A stretch of 12,155 nucleotides of DNA from Mariprofundaceae bacterium (GTDB lineage: Bacteria; Pseudomonadota; Zetaproteobacteria; Mariprofundales; J009), in assembly GCA_015489095.1 (NCBI GenBank), contig WFMN01000063.1, positions 1-12,155 on the forward strand, given 5' to 3'. Under the pieces are notes generated by a model. That model made no database searches and was not told the origin of the DNA. It was given only the letters and a program-made list of their open reading frames with translations. This document shows, piece by piece, positions 1-7,347 of this stretch (positions within the stretch are counted from its first letter, which is position 1; each line of letters starts with the position of its first letter). A program made the translations under genes and the position numbers.

Positions 1-960
1 CTGGTCGGTACGGATCCGCTGATCGTGGATGTGCGTAAGAAAATCGCACGGGTGGCGCAGGGGCGCAAGCCGGTGCTGCTGTTGGGTGAGCATGGTGCCG
101 GCAAAACCTTGGCGGCGCGCATGTTGCACCACGCCTCGGGCAGGGAGGCGAACGCGTGGAGCGAGGTCAATGCGGCAACGGTCCCCAATGGCAGGTTCGA
201 TGCGTTGATGTTCGGGGCGGAAAAAGGGGCGGTGCCCTCCGCGCCCAACGGGATGCGGGGGCAGTTGGAGATCGCCGAAGGGGGGGCGATTTACCTCGAC
301 GAGGTGGGGCATCTGTCGCACGAGGCGCAGGCAACGCTGTTGACCATCGTGCAGTCCCACACCTATTGCCGCGTGGGGAGCGGTCGCAAACTGCCGCTCG
401 ATGTTCGCATGGTGGTGGGGAGCAGCCTCCCCCTTTCGACCCTCAGGGAGTTGCTGCGCGAGGATCTGTTGCAGCTGCTCACCGCCACCACCATCACACT
501 GCCGCCGCTGCACAAGCGGCCGGGCGATATCCCTCTGCTGGTGGAGCACCTAGCCAAGCGGGTAGCGGCCGATCTGGGCGCTAGGGGGATGGTGCGATTT
601 GATGATTCGGCGATGGAGGTGCTGCGCCAATACCGCTGGCCGGGGAATCTGCGCGAGATGCGCAACTACATCGAACGGTGTCAGATCCTCCATTTCGGTG
701 ATGACGCCTCCCATCAGGTGTTGACTAAGAAAACCATGCCGTCGGTGGTGGTGGGGGCGCAGGAGGGCTTGGTGCAGGGGCTCGATGGCGAAACCACCTT
801 TGCCGCCGCCAAGGCGCATTTCGAGAAGGCGTTTATCCGCAGGAACCTCGAGCAACACGATTGGAATGTGAGCCACACGGCGGCGGCGATCGGCGTGGAG
901 CGCAGCCAGTTGCACCGCAAGATGCGGGCGCTGGGGATCGTGCGCGAGGAGGAGGCGTGA
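1..960 (+). CDS. ntrX: NtrX/NtrC-family AAA+ response regulator, 3' part (5' end outside window)
   Basis: This is the C-terminal part of a bacterial enhancer-binding protein. The frame is open from base 1 and reads LVGTDPLIVDVRKKI, the usual entry to the AAA+ domain, so the GTG at 25 is internal and any receiver domain lies upstream. Counting from that GTG codon, Walker A is GEHGAGKT (21-28) and Walker B is GGAIYLDEVG (86-95). The LREDL and LPPLHKRPGDIPLL segment and the WPGNLREM motif follow. The C-terminal Fis-type helix-turn-helix (DWNVSHTAAAIGVERSQLHR) resembles NtrX. The sigma-54 contact loop reads GAVPSA instead of GAFTGA, and the second arginine expected in the FREDLYYRL segment is leucine. 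NtrX is normally the partner of the membrane kinase NtrY and often precedes trkA, as here. The regulator probably binds DNA but may not activate sigma-54 polymerase. The family call is firm; NtrX rather than another NtrC paralogue rests on context. Confidence 0.85.
   Translation: MVGTDPLIVDVRKKIARVAQGRKPVLLLGEHGAGKTLAARMLHHASGREANAWSEVNAATVPNGRFDALMFGAEKGAVPSAPNGMRGQLEIAEGGAIYLDEVGHLSHEAQATLLTIVQSHTYCRVGSGRKLPLDVRMVVGSSLPLSTLRELLREDLLQLLTATTITLPPLHKRPGDIPLLVEHLAKRVAADLGARGMVRFDDSAMEVLRQYRWPGNLREMRNYIERCQILHFGDDASHQVLTKKTMPSVVVGAQEGLVQGLDGETTFAAAKAHFEKAFIRRNLEQHDWNVSHTAAAIGVERSQLHRKMRALGIVREEEA
947..952 (+). promoter_or_regulatory. Shine-Dalgarno site for trkA
   Basis: AGGAGG lies inside a GAGGAGGAGG run at the end of the regulator gene, 4 nt before the GTG at 957. 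It supports that start over an upstream extension of the frame. Confidence 0.6.
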
Positions 961-2333
961 ACATCGTCATCCTCGGCGCCGGCGAGGTGGGGTACAACAT
1001 CGCCGATCGGCTGGCGGTGGAGGGGAACGATGTGTCGGTGGTCGATATCAGCGAGGATCGGTTGCAGCGGGTGGCCGATAACATGGATGTGAAGACCGTC
1101 CTCGGCAACGCGGCGCACCCTTCGGTGCTGCAACAGGCGGGGGCGGCCGATGCCGAGCTGTTGATTGCCGCCACCCAGAACGATGAGGTCAACATGCTGG
1201 CGTGTCAGGTGGCGCATTCGCTGTTTCATGTCACCACCAAGATGGCGCGGATCCGGGAGCGCGACTATGTGAATCAGGCGGACAAACTGTTCGGTCGGGA
1301 TGAGCTGCCGATCGACTTGGTGATCTCGCCGGAGAAGGAGGCGGCCCTCGCGGTTGTGCGACGCTTTCGTGTCTCCAGCGCGGTGGATATGCAGGAGTTC
1401 GCCGGCGGGCATATCAGCCTAGTGGGGGTGCGGGTGCCGCCGAAAAGCGACCTCGTGGGAATGGCGGTCGGAGATTTGAACGAGGTGGTGCCCGCCAGCC
1501 TGCCGATCAATATCGTTGCCCACGAACATAACGGCGGCTGGAAGGTGCCCGGCGCGAACAGCGTGCTGCTTGCCGGCGATACCATCTATGCCGCGCTGGA
1601 TCGCAAGGATATCGACCGTTTTATGGCGGTGGTGGGGTTGGATCAATGCAAACAGACCGGTAGGAATGTTATGCTGATCGGTGGCGGTCATGTGGGTTAC
1701 GAGGTGGCGCTGGAGTTGCAGCGGCTGGGGGCACACATCAAGGTGATCGAGCACAATCCCGATCGCTGCCAATGGCTGGCGGAACATCTGAAAGAGGCGA
1801 TGGTGATCCAGGGTGATGCGATGGATAAGTCGCTGCTGGAGGAGGAGGCCATCGCGCAGATGGACGATTTCATGGCGCTGACCAACGACGATGAGGTAAA
1901 CATACTGAGCAGTCTGATTTCGCGGCAGTACAAGGTGCCCCATACGGTGACGCTGATCAACCGTGATGTGTACAGCGGCTTGGTGCGGGCGATCGGTCTG
2001 AGCAACATTGTGTCGCCGCGCTTTACGACGGCGGCATCGATCCTGCGCCATGTGCGTCGCGGACGGGTGTTCGGGCTCTCCACCCTGGGTGACGGGTCGC
2101 TCGAGGTGTTGGAGGCCGAGGCGATGCAGACCTCGCGCATCACCGATGCCCCGCTGGCGGCGATCAACTTTCCCGAGAGCACGATCATCGGCGCCATCGT
2201 GCGTGGCGATGCTGTCATCATCCCTGACGGTGCCACCCAGGTGCAGGCCGGAGATCATGTGGTGCTGATCACGCAGCAGCGCCATTTGTCGATGGTGGAG
2301 CGGCTGTTTGAGGTGAATCTTGAGTTCTTTTGA
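957..2333 (+). CDS. trkA: Trk system potassium uptake protein TrkA
   Basis: TrkA is the cytoplasmic peripheral subunit that binds NAD(H) or nucleotides and gates the TrkH potassium channel. The protein is 458 aa, the usual length for TrkA. It has two repeated halves, each an RCK_N Rossmann fold plus an RCK_C domain. The first nucleotide-binding motif is GAGEVG (7-12), with VVDI following at the end of beta 2. The second is GGGHVG (242-247), with VIEHN following. NDDEVN and NDEVNM segments mark the matching positions in the two halves. The GTG start at 957 overlaps the upstream TGA as GTGA and is preceded by AGGAGG. The frame stays open further upstream (to 861), but that stretch only shadows the regulator. 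Next comes trkH, nine bases after the stop, so channel and gating subunit are made together. Confidence 0.95.
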   Translation: MNIVILGAGEVGYNIADRLAVEGNDVSVVDISEDRLQRVADNMDVKTVLGNAAHPSVLQQAGAADAELLIAATQNDEVNMLACQVAHSLFHVTTKMARIRERDYVNQADKLFGRDELPIDLVISPEKEAALAVVRRFRVSSAVDMQEFAGGHISLVGVRVPPKSDLVGMAVGDLNEVVPASLPINIVAHEHNGGWKVPGANSVLLAGDTIYAALDRKDIDRFMAVVGLDQCKQTGRNVMLIGGGHVGYEVALELQRLGAHIKVIEHNPDRCQWLAEHLKEAMVIQGDAMDKSLLEEEAIAQMDDFMALTNDDEVNILSSLISRQYKVPHTVTLINRDVYSGLVRAIGLSNIVSPRFTTAASILRHVRRGRVFGLSTLGDGSLEVLEAEAMQTSRITDAPLAAINFPESTIIGAIVRGDAVIIPDGATQVQAGDHVVLITQQRHLSMVERLFEVNLEFF

Positions 2334-2342
2334 TCCGGTGAC

Positions 2343-3782
2343 ATGCATCCGTTAGGGGTTGTCTGGACATTGGGGGTGCTGACCGCCTGTTTCGGTCTGG
2401 TGATGATGCTGCCAGCCCTGATCGCGGCCTATTACCACTCCGGCCACGCGTTCCACTTTATCCTCGCGGGGGCGCTGGTCTGTCTGCTGGGGCTGATGAT
2501 GCAACGGGTCGGTGGCAGCGCCCCGAAGCATCTGTCGCATAAGGATGGTTTTCTGATCGTTGCGCTGGCTTGGGTAATATTGTCTCTGTCGGGGGCGATC
2601 CCTTTTTGGACTACCGGCACCTGCGCGACGCTGATCGATGGGCTGTTTGAATCCACTTCCGGATTAACAACAACCGGAGCAACCATACTGGTCGGTTTGG
2701 ATCATATGCCGCACAGCATCCTCTTCTGGCGCTCGTTGCAGGAGTGGGCGGGAGGGATGGGTATCATCGTGCTGGCGGTGGCGGTGATGCCGCTGTTGGG
2801 GATCGGTGGGATGCAGCTATTCCGTGCCGAGGCACCGGGGCCGACCAAGGACAAGCTGACGGCGCGGGTGGCCGAAACCGCCAAGGTGTTGTGGTATATC
2901 TACATGGCGATGACGGCGGTGACGGCGTTCGGCCTGTGGCTGGCGGGGATGGGATGGTTTGACGCCATCAACCATGCGATGTGCACAGTAGCGATCGGGG
3001 GCTTTTCCACCCATGATGCCAGCATCGGCTATTTTCATTCCGCGGCCATTCGCGATCTGATTGTGCTGTTCATGTTTCTGGCCGGGATCAACTTCACCCT
3101 CCATTTCGCCGCCATGCGGCAGGGATTCTCTCCGCGCATCTACCTTGAGGATGACGAGTTCCGCGCCTACGGTAAATGGCTGCTGCTGTTGCTGCTGCTG
3201 GTGTCGCTGCTGGTGTTGGGCGATCCACATGTTGCTTGGGGCGAGGTGCTGTTCAATGTGGTGTCGATCGCCACCACGACCGGGTTTGCGGTGAGCGACT
3301 ACAGCCTGTGGTCGCCGGGGGTGAGCATGCTGCTGCTGGCGGCGATGTTTACCGGGGGCTGTGCCGGTTCCACCGGCGGGGGGATGAAGATGGTGCGGGT
3401 GTTGCTGCTGTTCCGGCAGGGGCTGCGCGAGGTGCGCCGGCTGATCCATCCGCACGGGGTGATCCATGTCAAACTGGGCGCCTCCAGCCTCTCCGTTCCG
3501 ATCATGCAGGGGTTGTGGGGCTTTTTTGTACTCTACATCTTCTGCTTTATCGTGGTGGCGATCGTGGTGGCGGCCTTCGGCGTCGATATGTTGACCGCGC
3601 TTGCGGCATCGGCGGCCTGCATCACCAACACCGGTCCCGGGTTCGGCGCAGTGGGGCCTGCGTCGAACTATCTGGCGTTGCCAGACGGCGCCAAGGCGGC
3701 GCTGATGTTTGCGATGATCCTAGGAAGGCTGGAGATCTTCACCTTTTTCGCCCTGCTGGTGCCGGACTTTTGGCGCAAGTGA
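2343..3782 (+). CDS. trkH: Trk potassium uptake transporter membrane subunit TrkH
   Basis: TrkH is the inner-membrane potassium-translocating subunit that works with TrkA. The protein is 479 aa and strongly hydrophobic throughout, with about ten membrane spans arranged as four membrane-pore-membrane repeats. The four pore-loop segments are visible in order: STSGLTTTGATIL, TVAIGGFSTHDASIGY, VSIATTTGFAVSDYSLW and ITNTGPGFGAVGPA. Each carries the filter glycine typical of the TrkH/KtrB family. The cytoplasmic loop FRAEAPGPTKDKLTARV after the first pore is also characteristic of TrkH. The ATG at 2343 follows the trkA stop by nine bases, with only a weak ribosome binding site, so translation may be coupled. 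The last codons overlap the mutS start. No truncation or odd residue is apparent. Confidence 0.95.
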   Translation: MHPLGVVWTLGVLTACFGLVMMLPALIAAYYHSGHAFHFILAGALVCLLGLMMQRVGGSAPKHLSHKDGFLIVALAWVILSLSGAIPFWTTGTCATLIDGLFESTSGLTTTGATILVGLDHMPHSILFWRSLQEWAGGMGIIVLAVAVMPLLGIGGMQLFRAEAPGPTKDKLTARVAETAKVLWYIYMAMTAVTAFGLWLAGMGWFDAINHAMCTVAIGGFSTHDASIGYFHSAAIRDLIVLFMFLAGINFTLHFAAMRQGFSPRIYLEDDEFRAYGKWLLLLLLLVSLLVLGDPHVAWGEVLFNVVSIATTTGFAVSDYSLWSPGVSMLLLAAMFTGGCAGSTGGGMKMVRVLLLFRQGLREVRRLIHPHGVIHVKLGASSLSVPIMQGLWGFFVLYIFCFIVVAIVVAAFGVDMLTALAASAACITNTGPGFGAVGPASNYLALPDGAKAALMFAMILGRLEIFTFFALLVPDFWRK

Positions 3783-6376
3783 GCCCAGATTCCGACCGCT
3801 TCGCCGGCCACACCCCGATGATGCGCCAATATCTGGCCATCAAGGCGGAGCATGCCGACTGCCTGCTCTTCTACCGCATGGGCGATTTCTACGAGATGTT
3901 TTTTGACGATGCGGTCACTGCCGCCCGCATCCTCGATATCGCGCTCACCAAGCGCGGCAAGGCCAACGGCGAGGATATCCCGATGGCGGGGGTGCCGTGG
4001 CATCAGGCGGAGAGCTATCTGGCGCGGCTGGTGGCGGCGGGGCAGCGGGTGGCGATCTGCGACCAGATGGAGCCGCCGGGCGAGAGCAAGGGGCCGGTTC
4101 GGCGTGAGGTGGTGCGCATCATCACCCCCGGCACCATCACCGAATCGGGGTTGCTGGAGCAGGGGAGCAGCGCCTCGCTGGCGGCGTTGGCGCGCAACCA
4201 GCAGCAGTGGGGGATCGCCGCGGTGGATCTCTCCACCGGCGGCTGGCGGCTGCTTGCCGGCGTGGGGGAGACGGCGCTGGATGAGGCGCTGGCGGTGATC
4301 CAGCCGGCGGAGCTGTTGCTGCGCAGTAAGGACGCGGTGGCGTCGGTCGATTGCGAGTGCGCCCACCCCGGCGACTGGAGCTTTCAGCCGCAGGTGGCAA
4401 GAGAGCGGCTGCAGGAGCTGTTCGGGGTGAGCGCGCTCGATGCGCTCAATCTGGAGGATCAGCCGCAGGTGGCGGCGGCGGTGGGCGCGGTGCTGGTCTA
4501 TCTGCAGCAGACCCAGTTGCGGAAGCTGTCGCACCTGCAACTGCCGGTGTTTCACGCCAACGCCTCGCAGTGGATGCAGATCGACGCCAGCAGCCGGCGC
4601 AATCTGGAGCTGCACTGCACCCTCAGCGGCAGCAAGCAGGGGAGTGTGATCGCGGTGCTCGATCACACCGTCACCCCGATGGGGGCGCGGCTGCTGCGCA
4701 GTTGGCTCGATCAGCCGCTGACCGATCTCGCCATGATCCGCGAGCGTCACGACGCGGTGCAAAGTCTGGTGGATGATTACGAACTGGCGGAGACCCTGCG
4801 GGAGCGGTTGCGCGCGATTCGCGATATGGAGCGGATGCTGGCGCGCATCGCGCTCGGCCGCGCCTACCCCCGCGACTATCGCGGCATGGCCGACAGCCTG
4901 CTGGCGCTGCCGGGGTTGGCGGAGCTGCTGGCCGATCGCAGCGGGCTGTTCGCCGGCATGCGTGCCGACTTAAGCGGGCTGGAGGGGCTGGCCGCCCATC
5001 TGCAGTCGGCGCTGGCCGAGACCCCACCGGCGCTGTTTCGCGACGGCGGCATGATCCGCAGCGGCTTCGATGGCGAGCTGGATCGCCTGCGTGATTTGGC
5101 GGCCAGCGCCAGTGACTGGTTGGCGCGCTACGAGGCTGAGCAGCGCGAGCGCACCGGCATCGCCAACCTAAGGGTGAAATACAACAAGGTGTTCGGCTAC
5201 TTCATCGAGGTCTCCAAGGCGCAGGCCGACGCGGTGCCGGTCGATTTCGTGCGCAAGCAGACGCTGGTCAACTGCGAGCGCTACACCACCGATGCGCTGC
5301 ACAGCTTTGAGGGGGAGATCCTCGGCGCCAAGGATGCCGCCATGCAGCGTGAGCAGGAGTTGATTGCGGCGCTGCAGCAGCGGGTGTGTCATGATGGCAG
5401 CGCGATTCAGGCGGCGGCTGCCACGGTGGCGTCGCTCGATGTGCTGGCCTGCTTTGCCCATCTCGCCCGCAATCGGCGTTACTGCCGTCCGGTGATGCAC
5501 GAGGGGAGCGGCTTGCGCATCGTGGCCGGTCGCCATCCGGTGGTGGAGCAGATGTTGGACGACGATACGCCGTTTGTCGCCAACGACTGCGCCATGGATA
5601 TGGAGCAGCGCCGCTTTATGCTGCTCACCGGCCCCAACATGGGGGGCAAATCGACCTACATGCGGCAGGTGGCGTGGGCGGTGTGGCTGGCGCACGCCGG
5701 CTGTTTTGTGCCGGCCGATGCGGCGGAGATTCCGCTGACGCGCCGGCTCTTTACCCGCATCGGCGCCGGTGACGACCTCGCCAGCGGGCGCTCCACCTTC
5801 ATGGTGGAGATGGTGGAGACGGCACGGATTCTCAATCAGTTGGAGCCGCGCAGCCTAGTGGTGGTCGATGAAATCGGCCGCGGCACCAGCACCTGGGACG
5901 GGCTGGCGATCGCGTGGGCGGTGGCGGAATCGCTGGCCACCAGCCGCGAGGTGCTGACGCTGTTTGCCACCCATTATCATGAGCTTACCGAGCTGCCCAA
6001 CGAGCATCGCGCCGCCTTCAACGCCTCAGTCAAGGTGCGCGAGTGGAAGGGCGAGGTGATCTTTATGCATGCGGTCGAAGAGCGGGCGGGCGACCGCTCC
6101 TACGGCATTGCGGTGGCGCAGTTGGCCGGGCTGCCGCCGCATATCATCAAGCAGGCCGAGGCGCGGCTGTTTGCACTGGAGCATGAGGCGGAGCTGCGCA
6201 GCGAGCGCGAGCAGTCGCAACCGGGGCTGTTTGTGGCCGCCGAGCGGCGCAAGCAGGAGCAGGAGATGATGCAACTGCGCCGCATCAAAGAGAAGATCGT
6301 CGCCAGCAACCCCGATCAGATGCGTCCGATCGAGGCGCTCACCCTGCTGGATCAACTCAAGCGCGAGCTGGAATAG
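3779..6376 (+). CDS. mutS: DNA mismatch repair protein MutS
   Basis: MutS recognises mismatches and small loops in DNA and recruits MutL. The protein is 865 aa against about 853 in E. coli. HTPMMRQYL near residue 11 begins domain I, and the mismatch-intercalating Phe-X-Glu is F37-Y-E39 in GDFYEMF. Connector, lever and clamp regions follow. The ATPase domain has Walker A GPNMGGKST (from residue 618), the DDLASGRSTFMVEM signature, Walker B VVVDEIGRGTST, and the ATHYHEL histidine motif. QPGLF at 814-818 fits a beta-clamp binding motif. The C-terminal helix PIEALTLLDQLKREL matches the tetramerisation tail. GTG at 3779 is chosen because it overlaps the trkH stop as GTGA and gives a normal N-terminus; the frame's upstream extension to 3176 reads through trkH in another frame. 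Co-transcription with trkH is likely. Confidence 0.96.
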   Translation: MSPDSDRFAGHTPMMRQYLAIKAEHADCLLFYRMGDFYEMFFDDAVTAARILDIALTKRGKANGEDIPMAGVPWHQAESYLARLVAAGQRVAICDQMEPPGESKGPVRREVVRIITPGTITESGLLEQGSSASLAALARNQQQWGIAAVDLSTGGWRLLAGVGETALDEALAVIQPAELLLRSKDAVASVDCECAHPGDWSFQPQVARERLQELFGVSALDALNLEDQPQVAAAVGAVLVYLQQTQLRKLSHLQLPVFHANASQWMQIDASSRRNLELHCTLSGSKQGSVIAVLDHTVTPMGARLLRSWLDQPLTDLAMIRERHDAVQSLVDDYELAETLRERLRAIRDMERMLARIALGRAYPRDYRGMADSLLALPGLAELLADRSGLFAGMRADLSGLEGLAAHLQSALAETPPALFRDGGMIRSGFDGELDRLRDLAASASDWLARYEAEQRERTGIANLRVKYNKVFGYFIEVSKAQADAVPVDFVRKQTLVNCERYTTDALHSFEGEILGAKDAAMQREQELIAALQQRVCHDGSAIQAAAATVASLDVLACFAHLARNRRYCRPVMHEGSGLRIVAGRHPVVEQMLDDDTPFVANDCAMDMEQRRFMLLTGPNMGGKSTYMRQVAWAVWLAHAGCFVPADAAEIPLTRRLFTRIGAGDDLASGRSTFMVEMVETARILNQLEPRSLVVVDEIGRGTSTWDGLAIAWAVAESLATSREVLTLFATHYHELTELPNEHRAAFNASVKVREWKGEVIFMHAVEERAGDRSYGIAVAQLAGLPPHIIKQAEARLFALEHEAELRSEREQSQPGLFVAAERRKQEQEMMQLRRIKEKIVASNPDQMRPIEALTLLDQLKRELE

Positions 6377-6423
6377 CGCGGTGACGGTTTACTTTTCGTG
6401 TGGAACGCACATGGTTCTCCACG

Positions 6424-6717
6424 ATGCGGCTTAGTCAAGATCAGGCGGAAGCGATTCGCACGGTGATTCAAGCGACATTGGGCGCGGATAGTGAGGTATG
6501 GTTGTTCGGTTCGCGTGCGGACGATGCAAAGCGTGGCGGCGATGTCGATTTGTATGTTGAAACCCAGAGTCCCTGCACGCTTAGGCAACGATTGCGACTG
6601 ATGACAAAAATTCAGTTGCTGGTTGGCCTGAGAAAGGTGGATTTGATCGTCAAGTCCGGTTCCGATCCGGAAAGGACGATTTTTGCAACCGCGAAGTCGG
6701 AAGGCGTCCGTTTGTGA
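6424..6717 (+). CDS. Minimal nucleotidyltransferase (MNT) of an MNT/HEPN toxin-antitoxin type module
   Basis: This 97-aa protein is a minimal nucleotidyltransferase of the DNA polymerase beta superfamily. The motif GSRADDAKRGGDVDLYV contains the GS pair (residues 29-30) and the metal-binding D40-x-D42; D73 in KVDLIV is the likely third acidic residue. In characterised MNT/HEPN pairs the MNT partner neutralises the HEPN RNase by modifying it with AMP, and that role is inferred here. The ATG at 6424 gives the typical MRLSQDQAEAIR beginning; GTG at 6400 in the same frame is an alternative. Neither has a clear ribosome binding site. The stop (TGA, 6715-6717) overlaps a GTG at 6714 that was probably the original HEPN start. 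The gene looks intact and is less GC-rich than mutS. Confidence 0.85.
   Translation: MRLSQDQAEAIRTVIQATLGADSEVWLFGSRADDAKRGGDVDLYVETQSPCTLRQRLRLMTKIQLLVGLRKVDLIVKSGSDPERTIFATAKSEGVRL
6699..6704 (+). promoter_or_regulatory. Shine-Dalgarno site for the ancestral HEPN start
   Basis: GGAAGG lies at the end of the MNT gene, 9 nt before the GTG at 6714. It supports that codon as the original start of the HEPN partner. Confidence 0.45.
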
Positions 6718-6740
6718 TTGTTGAAACATTTCAAACATGA
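6714..6740 (+). pseudogene. 5' remnant of the HEPN gene, cut off by the inserted element
   Basis: From the GTG at 6714 the frame reads MIVETFQT and then meets TGA at 6738-6740, the first bases beyond the left copy of the direct repeat TCAAACAT. Joining codon ACA (6735-6737) to TTG (6898-6900), which removes 160 bp, continues in frame as LALHIHRAGQAYDEM. The rebuilt protein has 157 codons and overlaps the MNT stop as GTGA, the arrangement used by several genes in this window. This is inferred from the junction; no uninterrupted copy is visible. Confidence 0.7.
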
Positions 6741-6898
6741 TGACTTCGCAAGAAGTCGTCATCGCGGCCACGGACGGCCGCGCAAATCAATGGCTTGCGC
6801 AGCAAGTCGTTGATTTGTAAGGAAGGTGAAAATCGCATTTTTCACCTTCCGTCAAGCAAAAAGCCCACGGACGGACTTTTTGCGATGTGCTCAAACAT
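6731..6898 (+). repeat. Inserted five-hairpin palindromic element (copy A) with 8-bp direct repeats
   Basis: An element of about 152 bp (6739-6890) is bounded by identical TCAAACAT at 6731-6738 and 6891-6898. It consists almost entirely of five consecutive hairpins. H1 at 6737-6762 has an 11-bp stem with one G-T pair and a GCAA loop. H2 at 6763-6782 has a 7-bp stem and ACGGAC loop. H3 at 6784-6816 has a 15-bp stem with two G-T pairs. H4 at 6821-6850 has a perfect 12-bp stem. H5 at 6856-6883 has an 11-bp stem with one mismatch and ACGGAC loop. The core CGCARNAAGTCSKY occurs at 6747-6760 (+), 6798-6811 (+) and 6871-6884 (-). It encodes no transposase, so it would need one in trans. It sits inside the HEPN gene. 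Confidence 0.85.
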
Positions 6899-7347
6899 TG
6901 GCGTTGCACATCCACCGTGCCGGCCAAGCCTATGATGAGATGCTTGGATTTGCGGACTCCATGGATGTGGGCACCTTGGATGATTTTGACAGGGTAAAGG
7001 TGATCGACAGCTTCATTTTTCGGTTGATCAAGATTCAGGATTTGATGGGAAACAAGTTGTTTCCGGAGATTTTGAACACACTGGGTGAATATCAATCTTC
7101 GATGAGCATGTTGGATGTGTTGGATAGGCTGGAGCAATTAGGGCTAATCGATAGCGCGGAGCGGTGGATGGATTATCGCAATTTGCGAAATGTGCTGACC
7201 CATGAGTATCCAGATAATAAGGAGGCGCTTGTGGAGGGGATTCGAGAGGCATTGGAGGTGTTTTGTCAAATGCGGGGGATTTATGAGGAGATGCGTCATT
7301 ACGCGAGCAATAGGCTCGGTTTGGGGCTTGATGGAGGTTCGCTCTGA
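6826..7347 (+). CDS. HEPN-domain RNase (HepT-like toxin partner), N-terminus replaced by repeat-derived sequence
   Basis: This 173-aa frame carries a HEPN domain with the RNase motif Rx4H as RNVLTH (R121, H126), followed by EYP. The upstream segment FRLIKIQDLMG and LDRLEQLGLIDSAERW resembles HEPN partners of minimal nucleotidyltransferases. HEPN toxins cut RNA; MNT partners block them. Residues 1 to about 24 are encoded by hairpins H4 and H5 of the inserted element, not by HEPN sequence, and the natural protein probably began at GTG 6714. The GTG at 6826 has AAGGA only 2 nt upstream, and both lie in the H4 stem, so translation may be poor. ATG at 6940 is another possible restart but would lose the first helix. 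The gene may be silent, chimeric or weakly expressed. Its stop overlaps the next ATG by one base. Confidence 0.75.
   Translation: MKIAFFTFRQAKSPRTDFLRCAQTLALHIHRAGQAYDEMLGFADSMDVGTLDDFDRVKVIDSFIFRLIKIQDLMGNKLFPEILNTLGEYQSSMSMLDVLDRLEQLGLIDSAERWMDYRNLRNVLTHEYPDNKEALVEGIREALEVFCQMRGIYEEMRHYASNRLGLGLDGGSL
7333..7337 (+). promoter_or_regulatory. Shine-Dalgarno site for the UDP-sugar dehydrogenase
   Basis: GGAGG lies inside the end of the HEPN gene, 9 nt before the ATG at 7347. It fixes the start and indicates translational coupling across the TGATG overlap. Confidence 0.65.

Noticed and set aside
861..956. Upstream extension of the trkA frame
   Set aside because: It lies wholly inside the regulator's Fis domain in another frame; GTG 957 with AGGAGG gives the standard 458-aa TrkA.
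1419..2348. 309-aa antisense frame over trkA, and similar long antisense frames over trkH, mutS and the epimerase
   Set aside because: Composition is the His/Arg/Gln-rich pattern of reverse reading of GC-rich genes, with no recognisable motif; the sense genes are certain.
3176..3778. Long N-terminal extension of MutS to 1066 residues
   Set aside because: The extension is an out-of-frame reading of trkH pore and helix codons; the MutS family begins just before HTPMMRQYL.
6400..6423. GTG start for the MNT gene eight codons upstream
   Set aside because: No ribosome binding site is visible and the ATG at 6424 gives the N-terminus usual in the family; kept only as an alternative.
6737..6883. Integron attC site or tRNA-like structure
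   Set aside because: No GTTRRRY core site or integrase is seen, and the five hairpins do not fold into a cloverleaf with a TTCRA loop and CCA end.
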